The notes under the pieces: model-generated
Database searches by the model: none
The model's input: only the letters and a program-made list of their open reading frames with translations
Told to the model about the DNA's origin: nothing
Position numbers and translations under genes: made by a program
Shown here: positions 1 to 13,007 of the stretch, piece by piece
How positions within the stretch are numbered: the first letter of the stretch is position 1
Layout: each line of letters starts with the position of its first letter
Assembly (NCBI GenBank): GCA_036936605.1
Contig: JAUPFV010000002.1
Coordinates: 339,886,654 to 339,950,653, forward strand
Reading direction: 5' to 3'
Source of the DNA: Limnanthes douglasii subsp. nivea
Lineage: Eukaryota > Streptophyta > Magnoliopsida > Brassicales > Limnanthaceae
Length of the DNA: 64,000 bases

Positions 1-86
1 CCTGACATGCATCAACAAAATTTGAATCAAATTAGAATATGATTATGTATTTATTTATGATTGTTAAAATTTAATTTCTCTCTCAC

Positions 87-91
<5 letters not shown>

Positions 92-134
<43 letters not shown>
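92..134. repeat. (TA)n microsatellite
   Basis: An uninterrupted run of about 21 TA dinucleotides. It is a simple sequence repeat of the kind common in plant intergenic DNA and probably length-polymorphic. Confidence 0.95.
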
Positions 135-138
<4 letters not shown>

Positions 139-1254
139 CAGACCTACAAATATGGTTTCTAATAAAAAATATCATATTACAATAACAAGCTTAGTCAAAG
201 TTATGACATTTCTTGTAATAGTGGTTCAAACTGACCAAAAATGATTTTGCATCAATAGTTTTTATATTAAACTAAAATATATATATTTCCAAATTATGTT
301 CTAAAAAAATTAATATACTTTTTTTAATCTTATATGTTTTGATATATTTGACATTTTCTATTTTTTAACTATTTTAAAAAACTATTCAAAAAATAAATTA
401 TTTATTTTAAATTTATGTTATAATTTTTATATGTGTATTATTTTATCTTAAGATAATAAATAGTATCGAACTGTACCGAATATTTTGGTATACCAAAATT
501 TTGTAGGATAACGGTACTCAATTTCGTAATACTAAATAATGGTAATTATAATAATTTAAGGGGGTTTGTAGGGTAACCATACCTAAATCACTCCTATAAA
601 ATATATGATTTTATTGATGTTATATATTGTCTAAACATTCTTACTTTATTGTTGTTATATATTTGATTTTATAAAGGTATAATGGTATATTGATAATAAG
701 TCAAATAGTCACAATACTTTAATCATTCGTTTTCTTATGTCTAACTGATTTATAGTGTCTATAATTGTTCTTTTGTCAGTGTTTAATACTCGTATTATAA
801 GGTTTATTATGTCTTTGATATTAAATTTTTAAAAATACTTTTCTAGCGTGATTATGAGAACCATTAAGACCCCCTGACATGGTTTCCAAATTTATTATTA
901 CCATATTTTAAGTTTACAAAGCCAGTACTCACAAATGTGTCATCTCTCTTATCTCTCTTGTACCTTCAATTACTTCTTCTAAAAAGGATAACAATAGTAA
1001 CAAAAAATTGCATCATTAACAACACTATGTTTTAATGATGAATGCTCCTCAAACTAAATATCTATATAACACCTATTATCTTGACCTATTTTTTCTCGGA
1101 TAAGAATGACCAATCAACTAACAATGACTCCTCGTAATATATTTCATCTAAATCTGATCTCTAATTCTCACATCATTACTCCTAACTGATTTTCCCAAAC
1201 CATGGCCACTAACTGCACCATCCAAATCTTTATGACTATTATTAAAGGTGAGAT

Positions 1255-1790
1255 AACGATTCAATCGAGATTTTTTATAAACATATAAACCAATCTAAAA
1301 TATATTGGTTTATAACTTATTAAACCGATTTGTTAAAAAAACTCATTTTGTTTCGATTTTGGTCGACTTTGGTTCGGTTTTTTGGTTTAGAAATCGGTGC
1401 GATTTAGTGTAGTTTTTATTAGTTTACTTGAATTTCATAAAAAACTTTAAAAAATGAAAATAGTTTTTTATAATGAATCCACTAAAAAACTTTAACAAAC
1501 ACAATTCGATATTCATCTATTAACATAAATAAATAGATTAAAAATATATTTTAACATCAATAGATTTTTGAAATTTTTAATATATCAAATAAATAAGAAT
1601 AAAAATATATACAAAATAAATATATTATTTGCAAAATTATCTGAATATCAATTATGGATAAAATAATTATCAATACTTTGGCTTGAAAGTTAAAAATCGG
1701 AATCAAATCTAATTTTTTATAAACCGATGATCCATTTCAGTTTTAGTGGATCTGTTCGATTTTATCAGTTTTTGCTCACCCATGGTTTAA
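1255..1790. repeat. Low-complexity aaccga / tcggtt-rich segment
   Basis: The segment is dominated by variants of aaccgatt, ttggtttata, ttcggttttttggttt and cagttttagtggatc on both strands. A similar segment lies at 2450-2620. Such segments are common in plant genomes. I cannot define an end or target duplication, so I do not call a transposon. Confidence 0.45.
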
Positions 1791-2449
1791 TAAGATATTC
1801 ACTAGGTCTAAATATTTAATTATTCCACAATCATTGTCACTATCAACTCTCAAATACTTGCCTAATCTGTCTTTAAAAATTTACATAATTTTAAAAAATA
1901 CTAAAAGTCGGTGGATAAATTATATATGAGCACTCCAGCCAAAATCCTTAATGTAAAATACATTCTTTATAAATAATGCTAAGACATTTTCATGTTGAAC
2001 ATATGATCTAAAATTTGCGTTTCTTAAAATTCTTCAGTTTGAAGATTGTCTACTAAAATGAGTCTAGATATTTGTATGTTATTTTCATCGCGTTGCTAAA
2101 ACTTCCACTCGTTTTGGCGAATAATAATACGAAAAAAAACCATTAGTTATACATCAGCCTTAGCCCGACCGAAAGTAAAAAAGGTTCTTAAAAGAATAAG
2201 AAAGTCAATAAATCAATGATTGGGTTGATGATGCTAAGTAACTTGAAACTCTAATTACAGCATATGAAATTCCTATTATGTAAAGTCTATATTATAACAT
2301 ATTATGAAATTGTCTTATATTTTTATTTTACTTTTTTTTTTCGAATGTAGGGTAATGAAACCAATTCTAAACCTACTTAAATCACATCACAGTTTTATAT
2401 GTTAAAACTTACCAAACAAAAACACAAGTTGTAAAAATAATACTCACCG

Positions 2450-2620
2450 AATTCGATCAAATTCTGTTCGGTTTGGTTCCAAAATTTGACAAACCAAAAA
2501 CCGATCGAATATAATTTAGTTTGAAAAATAAAAGTCGAAGCTGAATTTTATTTTTCTAAAACCGGCTGAACAGACCCGTTTCGGTTTGGTTCGTTTTGTT
2601 CAGTCTAGTTTTTTTTGTCA
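2450..2620. repeat. Second low-complexity ttcggttt / aaccgat segment
   Basis: It contains repeated forms of ttcggtttggttc, aaaaaccgatcgaa and tttcggtttggttcg, resembling the 1255-1790 segment. No coding potential is visible and no boundary can be defined. Confidence 0.4.
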
Positions 2621-2805
2621 TCCATAACTATTATGCTCTACGGTTTTATTATTTGGATTTTCAACACTAGTTGAACTAACTTAACATTCTATTGCTATTT
2701 TTTTAAATAATGAAACATTTCCTACGATAAATTTAATTTAATCAATAACTAAAAAGTATTAAATTTTATCTTAAATTATACGCTCCCACGAGATAATCTT
2801 AAAAG

Positions 2806-2810
<5 letters not shown>

Positions 2811-2842
<32 letters not shown>
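2811..2842. repeat. (TA)n microsatellite
   Basis: An uninterrupted run of about 16 TA units. Confidence 0.95.
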
Positions 2843-2844
<2 letters not shown>

Positions 2845-4073
2845 AATTTTGTGTTGTATCAGTTCAAGTTCTATCGAGTCAAGAGTGAGGATAATAAATT
2901 TTAAAACTTTTCGGAGTCAAACTACAATTGACTCGGCAACTCAGCTTAATAATTAATATGTTTTGGTTAAGATTTAACATCTCACATCGCAAGTTCAAAC
3001 ATAAAACCTAAACAAATATCTGCTACAAACATGAATGCTCAACAAAATGGTATTAAACAATGTTTGACAATTACCTCCATAATAAGTTTACATGACTCAT
3101 ACTCGATAATGGTTTAATCAATAAATAAAAACCGCTCCGAACAATAGATAAAAATAAAGTTTGATCGTTATTCATAAATAAATAATAAAGACTTTGTCGT
3201 ATGGTCCAAATATATGAATAAGGCATTTTAGTAAAATTAAATTTCAGCAAATCATTATAAGTAGTGCTAAAAGTCCATAAAGGCATGAGACATGTTTGTA
3301 ATGTTTGTAAGTACAAACAACACCTTCCATTTATAGAGGTAAATATTTTTCGAACTTATCATTTCTCTTACTTCATACAAGATCAATTTTCAGCTTCTCC
3401 GTTTCTTCAGTACTACAACTTACCACTTCTCAATTCTATTACTTATGAATCTACGACTCTCAACCATCCTCTTTAACTGCGTATGTATGGATGGACGAGA
3501 CCAACCAAATAAAAACACCATAAAATATCAATTCTAAAATTTATAGATTTGCACCCCAACCATACGATGTGTTAATGTAGCATTATAAACATTTGGAGAC
3601 GATATTCGTATATAACTAAAAATAATTATAGATATGAGCCTTGTATCATATGAGTACATATCAACTACTCAAAAAGTCTCGACGATCAATATTAAAGTGT
3701 TTTAAACATACACAAAACAAACTAAATACAACAACCGATTTTATACGAGTCCAAATTTACATTAGCCCACATGTGTACTAACTCGACCAACTATTTACGA
3801 AACAACATAAAATATTTGCTAAGGTTCTTCACATGATCATGCACGCTTTGGTCATAGTTTTATCGATTACCAGCACATAAAACTATATGGGAGTGAACAC
3901 CATCGCTAACCGTGGATAAATAACATAATATAAATATAATTCAAAACTATTCATAGGAAATATCAAACAACTTATCATATATCAATTGATGACTGAGTCA
4001 TATCATGTATCATCACTATATGCCTAAAACTGTCTCACAATACTTGATATCATCAATACGTGACTCATATCAT

Positions 4074-4310
4074 TCACACAAGACCTCATGCCTAAAAATA
4101 TAAAAAGTGCATAATGTTTATCTGCTTTTGTTGGAAGACCCATTGGATCAAGATATAAAATTTTGCACAATGTTGACCAACTTTTGTTGGAAGACCCCTC
4201 ATATCCAATATATAAAAAATTGTATAATATTGACCAATTTTCATTGGAAGACCCCTCAGATCCAATATATAAAAAATTGTATAAAATTTACCAACTTTCA
4301 TTAAAAGATC
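4074..4310. repeat. 57-bp tandem repeat, about four units
   Basis: The phrase ttggaagacccc recurs at 4131, 4187 and 4244, with a decayed copy (ttaaaagatc) at 4301 and a degenerate unit before 4131, so the period is 56-57 bp. Each unit reads roughly ttggaagacccctcagatcc followed by an AT-rich half ending in ttgaccaactttt. Because 57 is a multiple of three, both strands give short repetitive reading frames here. Those frames are a by-product, not a gene. Confidence 0.85.
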
Positions 4311-4384
4311 TGTAAGATTTTATATATATATATAATAAATTTTCCTTGGGTCCTACAAAAGATGTAAGAAAGCAAAAAAGATTT

Positions 4385-5220
4385 GTATTTATGAGCCGAC
4401 TATGTAGGTACATCGTTAAAACCTTCATGCACCACTAGGGTAAGAAATAACATGCCACCGATCATTTCATAAATTAAAAGACTAATTGTAAATTCTTGTA
4501 TATTTACTCTAAATATCATTTTAAATGCTTAATATTTCAAGGATTCCGAAGTGGTTTTCCTTATTGATCTTCCAACCAATAAGTTTCGGGTTTCACTTTT
4601 TTTAATTATCGTATATAGGCCTTCCCAGTTTGGTCTTAACTTTATGAGCCTTCTTTCTTTATTGTGCAAAAAACAATTTCTTAAAACCTTACCCCACCTT
4701 AAACTCTATTCATATGATCCTGGACATGTATCGACTTCTCATTACCGTTTGATAATATACATAGTTTAGGTGTGATTATATTATTTTATCCTTAATTAAA
4801 TCCAGTTATGATCGCTTTCATTCATCGTTATTTTTTCATAATAATTCTCAACATTATAGGAAGGTAAAATTTCGTTGGATGACGTTACCGCATCCATCTA
4901 TAAACCAACGCAAAGGGTGAATTTTGGGTCATGGTTCGATGTATGGTTTGATATGCCCATAACACTTATTGGATATTGTTTGGTCACTTCCCACTACACC
5001 CTCCAAATTATTTTTGAGACCTTTGAGGATTGTTTTCTTCGTCAATTCTACTTGCCCATTGGTTTGTGGGTGAAAAGGTGAAACATAAGTGTATGCCTTT
5101 GGAAGAGAAAAAGGCTTTTATGACCATGTTATCGAACCGTGAGCCATTATTCATTATCAATCTCCTTAGAACACAAAAAATTAAACATATGTTAGTAAAT
5201 TTTTTATACAATGCCATAGT
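4385..5220 (-). pseudogene. Ty3/gypsy integrase C-terminal remnant (element E)
   Basis: On the minus strand, 5217 to 5008 encodes a decayed integrase core: NGSRFDN followed about 25 residues later by a degenerate HPQxNGQVE block. Further left, around 4870-4990, comes a block like PFxLVYGxDAVxP, then around 4560-4640 the FGxNFxGLY-type C-terminal segment. At 4400-4440 is a decayed copy of the accordion-like box found between integrase and the antisense ORF in elements A, C and D. Frames are broken throughout. The right end abuts copia sequence near 5220; the left end fades near the 57-bp repeat. It belongs to the same Tat-like family as A, C and D. Confidence 0.7.
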
Positions 5221-7251
5221 AAATTTTTTAAACCATGCTCGTGTGGACTATTTGTGCCCATACAGTGTCTTCCAAAGTCGCCACTTTCCAAAACTTATCA
5301 GAGAATCCTTGTGGAGCCTTCATATATACTTCTTTCAAGTCTCCACGAAGAAATGTATTTTTTTTACATCAAGCTGGTAAAGTGGCCAGTTTTTGTTTGC
5401 TGCAACTAAGAATAAAACTTGAATTATGTTTATATTTCCCATTGGAGAAAATGTTTCTGAATAATCAATTACATAATTCTATGTGTACCATTTTACCATA
5501 AGTCGGGCCTCGTATCACTTTATGGTTCCATTAACTTTTTTTTTATAGTGAAGACTATTTACATCAGACCGGTTTTTTCCTACTGGAAGTTTGCATTTTT
5601 CTCTAATATCACTATTTGCAAAAACATCCATTTCGATATTCATAAACAACCTCCACTCATTTGCGTGTGTTACTTTTTGGACAGTCTTTGGAATTTCATG
5701 GGTGTAGAGAATCATAGTAAATGCCTTGGCCTCTTCTGATATGCTCTGTCTAACAAAGATTCTTATAAGATATATGTTGGCTTGAGAAATATGTTCAGAT
5801 GAGTTATATATATGTGGTACTCCACGATTATTCCTACGAGGCATATTATATCTAATTTTTTAAAGAAACTTCTGTACTAGGGTTGATATTTATATAATCA
5901 TCAATTATAGGAGAAACAATTGGACTAAGTGATTCACTTACCTCTCGTAGGATGTCATTTGAAGATTGATCATTAGTAGGTATCAGATCAATGGTTCATT
6001 ATACGTTGATGGATGGCTCTGTGGATATAATATTTGGATAGATCAGAGAACTTAACCAACCTAGTGAGTCACTTGTGTTCTCCCCCTGAACACAAGGTTG
6101 GGTAAGTTAGTAGAAATATGACTTAAGAAAGTTGCATTCCATGGTGATATAGATGCGATGATTGACTCAATTATAACACCAATAACCTTTTGATGAAGTG
6201 CATAACCCATAAAAATTCATTTTTTGGAACAATGATCAACTTTAGATAGATCACCCTTTAAAACATGAACAAACATGAAACAAACAAATATACGAGGTGT
6301 GAGAACTATGGTAGGTGGTATATTTGTTTAGATTTCTATGAATTGAAGTGGGGTTTTATGACCAAGATTTTTTGTTCATCAAAAACTATTCTCATATCAT
6401 AATTAACATATTCTCCTCTATTATTAGACGAGATAGTTTTAATTTTCTGATTGAATTGGGTTCAGATGATTTAATAAAAAATAGCAAATTTCCCATACAC
6501 TTCAGATTTATGTTTTAGAAATTATACCCAAGTAATGCGAGATTAGTCATCAACAAATAGCACAAAATATTGAAAACTATTCTTATTAGAGTATGGTGCA
6601 TGCCCTAATACATATGAATGTATCTAAGAAAACGTAGACTTAAGCCGAGTATTACTTGGGATAAAAGAAGTTTGATGATTTTTTGCCAACAAACAAGTTC
6701 CACACGATAACTAAAGGAGGGGTAATCTAAGCGTCTGTTTTATAACCAAATCTGTCTATTAGATGTCCCGTGAGAAAGAAGGTTATTTACCGGTGAACCA
6801 CTTCATCAACGTAATAGAGACCTATGTGCTCGGTATCACGCCCAATGATCTTCTTTGTATGAATATCATGTTAAAGGTAAAACTGAGGATAAATTAGTAC
6901 TACATAATTCAATTCATGTGTTACATGACTCAAGGACAAGAGTTTGCAAGATAATGATGGAACGTAAGATTTGTTTTTTATTTTAACCATGGAAAAATAA
7001 CAATAGATCCCTCTCATTTGACTTTGGCTAAAAACCTATTTGTAATTTCAATATGAGGTTTTGAAGGTGTTACTCGGTTAATAATATCTGATAAGTCATT
7101 GGTCATTGGGTCTGTATCCCCACAATCTAAAATATATAATGTTATTTTACCTCCATAACTTAGTCATGCAAAACCTTATTGTTCATTATTTCAGCTTTTA
7201 TATGTTGTCCTTTGATCGTTGCCACTGTCTGAGAATATTTGGAATATTATT
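5221..7251 (-). pseudogene. Ty1/copia pol remnant (left part of split copia element)
   Basis: Read right to left, 7250-7030 holds a degenerate protease/pre-integrase segment containing DCGDTDPMTN. About 6900-6000 holds decayed integrase. At 5844-5515 the reverse transcriptase start is clear: THANEWR, then LPVGKNRSDVNSLHYKKKVNGTIK-like sequence (the family motif is LPxGKxxVGCxWVYxIK.KADGxIxRYKAR). VYMKAPQGF and a decayed KSLYGLKQ block follow around 5340-5240. The element breaks off at about 5220 before the YVDD motif. The 5' half (gag) lies at 30369-31380 because gypsy element C inserted between them. Confidence 0.75.
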
Positions 7252-7612
7252 TGGTGATGGTAAAATCTAGCTGGAGGGTATTTTTGGTAAGTGATTGAAT
7301 AAAGTATTAAATTTAAGGTGAATAGAATATAGATAATAGAGGTGCTAGTATTCAATTAATAGAGAGATAATATGCTAACCCATTTACTATTATCTTTCGG
7401 TATATTTAGAATAAGGTTTGGGTCCATGGACCTACTGGGTCGGGTCACAAAGGTAGTTTGGCTTTATGATCTCCCAGACCCAATAATATTCGAAGCAGAC
7501 ATACTACTTAGTCATCAAGCATTTTACTTTCATGGCATAATTTTTTTATATGTCTTAAAATCCCTCTAAGAAGAATTTTTTACCCAAATTTCAGGAGAAT
7601 CTAATCCTATCA
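7252..7612 (-). repeat. 3' LTR of gypsy element C
   Basis: A 361-bp sequence starting tggtgatggtaaaatctag and ending cctatca on the plus strand; it is a clear diverged copy of 30009-30368. Next to it, at 7613-7625, is tataaccccctta, whose complement (taagggggttata) is the expected polypurine tract for minus-strand orientation. Confidence 0.85.
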
Positions 7613-8091
7613 TATAACCCCCTTAGTTCTCTCAAATATATATTTAGATGACTAATGAACAACTATCCGAATTAAGGTCGTCTTAATGTTTCAAATTACT
7701 GTTTTTACCCCTTTTCCTTAAGTGACGAATAAATTCGAACCTATTTTGAAGCCTAAAAAATTGTCGTTTATGTCAGCCACCTTTTTGTACACGTGTAAAC
7801 TGTTAATTGGACCTCGGATTTGTTCTAACCTACGTAAAGTAAATCAATTAATGACTGACGTTTCCACTCCCATAGTAACATTTCCACTTCCATAAATACC
7901 CTCTTAATGAATGCGCCTCCATATAACTTTTAAGATATTGAAGAGCTTTTTAATACATCATTAATAAGACTCTTGAGTACTCTTTAATCATCTCTATATA
8001 AACTAATTTCTCATTTTTACATTTCAATCATTTTTAGAAAGAGGGAAACCACTTCATAAGAAAAAGAATATTAAAAAAGTCTTGTGTTTAT

Positions 8092-9937
8092 ATGTTTACT
8101 GCTAGAACTACTTTAATAAAAGGTGGTTAGTTAAACTTATCCTAGTTGGAGAAAGAAAAAAGAAAAACCAGACAAGCTGCAGGACTACATATCTCTTCAC
8201 CTCCTGTTATTGTTGCCCAGTTTATCGATTATAGTGGTTTTTACCCTTATAATCGCAATGTTTCCCTAGAACATTAAACAACCAGTCAATCATCTACTAC
8301 ACCCAAAAGCTCATCATCGCCATTAGAATTTTAAAAGCCACTAGTCACTGAGCCTCTTTGATATTTATAGCTAAAGGATCGAATTCAAAGAAGGTCACCC
8401 CACTAAGGGGGACTAGAAATTCTAAAGGCAAAGCTAAATCTATTGTGGAACCATTGGTTCTAGTGGATTCTCTCCCTGAACCCAATCCAACTCAATCTGC
8501 GACCATAGGTGACGCTAGTACCGAGTCTATTGGTCGGTTAAGATCAGAATCAAAGATAATGGAAGAACTCATGGATGATCTTAGCAAAGATTATCCCCTC
8601 GATACGTTTGGTCAAACATGAGAAACCTCAAAACCTTTTATTTACAAGGTTTTGACAAGGAAGAAAATTCATGGCAAGGGCCGTAAAGGAAGAATCTGAA
8701 GAGCTTCCGATCTCGCTGGCTGGACGTGTTGGTCCAAACTTTAAGAAAGTAAGTGTAAAATATATTTTAACATTAAACCATATATCTTACGTTTAATTTT
8801 ATAATAAAGAATTGGAGGTTGTTCGTACTAAATGAGGTTTCCTGAAGCGATTAAATTTAGATTGCCTAAGTCTGGGGACTTCAATTTCCCCTCGACCTTG
8901 ATTTTATTAGGTATTTTCATTTAGTTGGGTTGTTTCCGAGCCATGTCAGTCCGAACACCTAGTTCAATTTAATTTCTTGTAGTATAGTATCTCACGTCTC
9001 CAGAATTCCAATACATATAAAACAAATGGCGGCGATTTTTGCATTGTGTCGCAATTCCAAAATTACTTTCTTCTACTTCAACATAGGGAACAATTAAAAA
9101 GTAGTATACGATTTAATGGAGGTAGACAAGATATGGAAAACCCAGTTCATTTTCATTAGTAGACCATGAGAATCCTAAAAACAAATACGAGCATGCTCAC
9201 CAGATTTTGGAAAAGCCATGATAATTATCCTTAAATATATTATATTTACTTAGTTAAAAACTCGATTACCAAAATTAATTTCTTTATTTTTGCAGTTATT
9301 CTAAATCGTTTTATACACCACCTCAAGGATTCTCAAGTTACTTTTGGGAAACTGCAAGATCAGGCATAAAAAAATAGGATAACGACTTTCATGAATGGTT
9401 TACCCCTGCCAACTTGAGTCATAGCCATTTGTGGAGGACTAATCCCAAAAGAGAACTATTTTGGGAAGAATTTACCACTCCTCATTTATCTACCAATCTT
9501 TTACTGAGATTCGTATATGCCGATGGGAAACTATACATGCCTAGCATGAAGAGATTCCCCAGTCATCGGCCTAAGAAGGATAAGAAGAAGATAAATAATA
9601 ATGAATGCACTTCACGAGGTGTCGTTGGCCACCGAAAAATAAAACCTTCAAATTGACGCATCAATGTTAGATGTAATTGCTGCCACTATAGAAGCAGGTA
9701 GTGCGCCCACAGATGCTCTTGAGCCTAAGAAAAATAAGGCGCAAAATAAATAAATAAACAAGATACCAATAAGAGAAAGAAAAATAAAAGTAATCCCTCT
9801 ACCAGTTGGAGCTAATGTTGCGTCAGAGTTCAAGTGTTCCCCCATTACCTGCGTCTAAAACTGCCTTTTTATTTCACAATTTCGAAGGAGAAGCTCCTGC
9901 TTGAGTCAACAATCTGATGAATGAGTTGACAAGATTT
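8092..9937 (+). pseudogene. Antisense ORF (aORF) of gypsy element C, first part
   Basis: This plus-strand reading is antisense to element C and homologous to the aORFs of A and D. It starts MFTARTTLIKGG at 8092, matching MFIARNAIVKGGW in A and MFTAINTLVK in D. It continues through a low-complexity region (8358-8621), a segment GPNFKKVSVK at about 8730 (VWTNFKKVSVEN in D), and SHLWRTNPKRELFWEEFTTP at 9420 (SHLWNTTGRRDLIWEELTTP in A). A ttgcag acceptor near 9293 sits where A and D have their intron acceptor. Stops and frameshifts are frequent. The frame is interrupted at 9937 by element B and resumes at 19980. Function is unknown; C-terminal parts are coiled-coil-like. Confidence 0.7.
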
Positions 9938-10535
9938 TGTTGAGGGGGTATTCCCCAGGCAAGCAAACCCAAAACGCCAAGCAGATAAATATGGTGAGAG
10001 AGCAAAGAACGAGCCCGAGTTGGAAAGAAATGTAAACATGCAACAAGGAAGCAGTAAAGCACAATAAAGAGTAGACTTGCAATCAAAAAAGGAAGGTAAC
10101 AATGAACAAGTCGGACGAACACGTTGGTGAACCGAACGAGTTAGGAAGGGTTGAACAAGGTTAACCAAGCAAGTATCGCTCGGGATAACCCTTTTCCTAA
10201 ACCAAGCGGTAAAACCAAGCAAAGGAGTTACTGAACTGTGTTTTCTCAAGCATGTGCTCGAAGCAGACCGAGAACGCCTTAAAAGAAAAATGGTTTGAAC
10301 TATGACTTAATGACACTATAAGTCTTAGTCAAACCACTCAAAAATTTAGCCATAAATATAGGTTTCATGATGTAAATGGAGTTATGAGTGTAGTAAGTGG
10401 GAATAATGGTCTTTGTAACCGTCCATGAATGGGAAAAAGATATAAATAGGGGAGAAACCCTAAATAAATGTAACTTCTCTTTTCTGACAATATTAGTTTT
10501 TCTACTTGGCAAATTCTTTGTTATTTCCCTTAACA
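9938..10535 (+). repeat. 5' LTR of gypsy element B
   Basis: It begins TGTTGAGGGGGTATTCCCC and ends CCCTTAACA, giving the short inverted ends TGTT...AACA. It matches 19383-19979 along its length, with many substitutions and small indels. A TATA-like gatataaatagg at about 10439-10450 is a plausible core promoter, followed by gggagaaaccct. Confidence 0.9.
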
Positions 10536-10556
10536 AATTTGGCACTGTTTGTGGGA
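10536..10556 (+). other. Primer-binding site of gypsy element B
   Basis: The sequence aatttggcactgtttgtggg follows the LTR directly. Its TGG start and GxGGG end match the usual primer-binding-site form of plant gypsy elements (family form TTTGGCGCCGTTGTCGGGG). I cannot name the primer tRNA with confidence. Confidence 0.7.
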
Positions 10557-10579
10557 AAAGAATTATCAGTAACTTTAAC

Positions 10580-12090
10580 CATGATAGTTACTAGGTCAGG
10601 AATCAAGAGACAAATCCTGGAATCAAGTGATGTTATGGGAACCAGAGGATAATAACAAACCCGTCACTCGGGCAGGGCAATTTGTACCCCGTCCATGTTG
10701 CTGCCCAGGAGGATGAGATAGTGGAACCTATCGAGCCGAGAGAGCCAGTGAGTCAGTCATTACCACCCACAACCGTTAACGGGATTGGCATCCCATCTCA
10801 CAGGCCGATAGACGCTCCCATGATTTGTGATGCGACGAAAACCAACGCAACAACTAACCTGACTTTCCAACAGCTGGAGGAACATATCCAACATCTTCAG
10901 CATGAGCAGCTAAAAGTAGCATGTGATCCAGATGCCAGGGAACAAGCCATGCATGCAACCATAGCGGAAATGAACGACGCTCTCCATGCTCTAACTGCTA
11001 AAGTCATGAGAACTATTCCAGCCAATCATCAATCCGGTCCCGAGGCTAGCAAAGCTAACAGAGTGGAGCGATCATCCAAGCGTGATGACAAGCAAGAGGG
11101 CAATGGAGAGAGCGGAGGAAAGAACCAATCCAATAAAATGGAGCCTAGGAAAGAGCCCGACCCTGCAACTTCCAAACGATCACGAGAGGATGAGTACATC
11201 CATTATAATCATGTGCGCCCTAGGTTATCGGCTTATATTATGAAGAAATCATCCTTCTCAGAAACGATTCGTGAGGCTCAACTTCCAAGGAAATTCGAAC
11301 CCTTTCGAATGGAGGCCTATGATGGAATGGGAGATCCGGAGAGGCACTTGGAACAATTTCACAATATGATCATGATGTTCAACCCGAACGATGCAATGTT
11401 GTGCCGAGAACTTTCTATGGCCCTCAAAAGCAACACGATGAGTTGGTTCAGTAGCCTACCAAAAGGATTCATCTATGATTTCACTGGTCTTTGGAAAGCA
11501 TTCAGGGAAAGATTCGTTGGAAACAAAGAACTTAAGCGTGAGCGGGATTCGGCCATGGATCTCTATCAATGACGAGGTGAGTCCCTTAACACTTATGTTA
11601 TATGTTTTGTTCATGCCACGAATGCCCTAGCAGATTCAGCGAAAAAGATGGTGGTGGTCTTGCTCAAGTGAGGGCTTGACCAAAATGAGGATCTCTACGC
11701 TGATCTCATCAAATTCCCAACAGAGAATATGGAGGATCTTCTTGCCCAAGCGGTTACTTTCATCAGAGTTGAAGATGACCGAAGGGGAGACTCACCGGAC
11801 AGGCACGACTCGGATTTTAAGAAAAAGGTATCATAACGAAAGAGAGTTGAAGAATACCCCCAGAGAGAAACCAGCTGACGTTCTTAACATTTTGAAAATC
11901 CTTCCAGACGGTACACTCCTTTAACCGAGGCTATTTATGTTATATATGACCAAACGATGGGGAGAACTAAGTACCAAACACCGCGCGTGATGAGTGCCAC
12001 TGGGTTCAAGCGATCTAACTGGCATTTATGCGCTTATCATAACGACCATGGGCATCCAACAGATAAGTGTTGACAACTTTGGAAGAAATT
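10580..12090 (+). pseudogene. Gag of gypsy element B
   Basis: An ATG at 10580 opens a frame that soon stops. The main open stretch, 10682-11572 (296 codons), has a basic middle and the retrotransposon gag core: FRMEAYDGMGDPERHLEQF, then MSWFSSLPKGFI and LWKAFRERFVGNKE. It continues past a stop as RGESLNTYV and EDLLAQAVTFIRVED (11570-11800). A zinc-finger-like CAYHNDHGHPTDKC lies near 12030-12070. Gag would form the particle and bind RNA. Stops near 11573, 11669 and 12074 and at least one frameshift inactivate it. Confidence 0.8.
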
Positions 12091-12386
12091 CAAAGACTTA
12101 TTGACAACGACAACCTAGTGCAGTTCATCAAGCAACATGAGCATCATGATCGCCGAGAAGATGCTCGTATACCCATTGGCGATAAACCGAGGGATAAGGG
12201 AAAGGTAAATTCAAGTAAAAAACAATGGCTTCCTAAATTGCAGGAGGACATTCGAGAATTAATGCTAAGGCGGATGCACCGTAGCCCAGCAACATTAACA
12301 GCAGGGAGTCAAAGGTTTCCAGCAACTTTATAGTCAACCATAGTACCGCTCCATCCCGTTTTATCATTGATGGAGGAAATTCTACA

Positions 12387-12980
12387 GTGTCCCAAGGAAC
12401 CACTTCTAACAAGTGGTCAAGAACTGATTTTGATGTATTCGAAATTGATGCCAACTTCTACCGCAGTTATAGGGACCATGCGACCGACCTTACCTTTAAT
12501 GACGACGACATCAGAGGCATTAGCACACCTCATAAAGATGCACTGACCATACATATAGATATTGGTGGCATTATGGTAACTCGTGTCTTAGTAGATGAAG
12601 GTAGCTCGGCTAATACAATTTTCAAAGATAGCTTCGACCGCATGCTAAATGTATCGTCATACAAGCCCACTCAACACACATTGGTCGGCTATGAGGGAAA
12701 AACTTCGCAATGTGTAAGGGAAGTAGAACTGATGCTAAAAATTGGGCACGTAGTAACCAAGAAAGAGCTCAAAACGTTATTCATAATTTCTAATGCTCCG
12801 AGCCTATACCATGCAATTATTGGGCGACCATGGCTGCACCGAATGAAGGCAACGCCGTATACGTTCAGGCAATACATGAAGTATCCGGTTGGAAACTCGG
12901 TTGGAATAATCCGAGGGAGCCAACGAACGACGAGAACACGCTACACGGTCACACTAGACCCATCTAAACCCTTCCGATAG
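12387..12980 (+). pseudogene. Retropepsin-like protease of gypsy element B
   Basis: The 197-codon frame contains the aspartyl-protease flap and core typical of Tat elements: DIGGIMVTRVLVDEGSSANTIF, and later YHAIIGRPWLHRMKATPYTFRQ-like ILGRPWL sequence. The catalytic Asp is present, but the family DTG/DGG triad reads DEG. Protease would cleave Gag-Pol. It is separated from gag and reverse transcriptase by stops or frame changes. Confidence 0.8.
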
Positions 12981-13007
12981 CAATCAACCGACGATGGGGC
13001 TCCGGGA

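Larger units (their letters stand above)
1..4073. other. AT-rich intergenic DNA without a supportable gene
   Basis: No reading frame here resembles a known protein and the possible frames are short. The stretch holds two TA microsatellites and two zones of low-complexity aaccga/tcggtt sequence (listed separately). I see no RNA gene and no transposon end. The region around 2850-3480 has slightly better base complexity but I recognise nothing in it. Confidence 0.6.

Noticed and set aside
3071..3476. Opposing small ORFs at 3071-3316 and 3264-3476
   Set aside because: They are AT-rich, lack any recognisable domain and overlap in opposite directions.
4092..4304. Repetitive open frames on both strands
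   Set aside because: They come from a 57-bp tandem repeat whose period is a multiple of three; no protein motif is seen.
9869..10249. Minus-strand ORFs of 126 and 82 codons over the element B LTR
   Set aside because: They lie within the 5' LTR; similar frames appear in the 3' LTR only because the LTRs are copies. No domain is recognisable.
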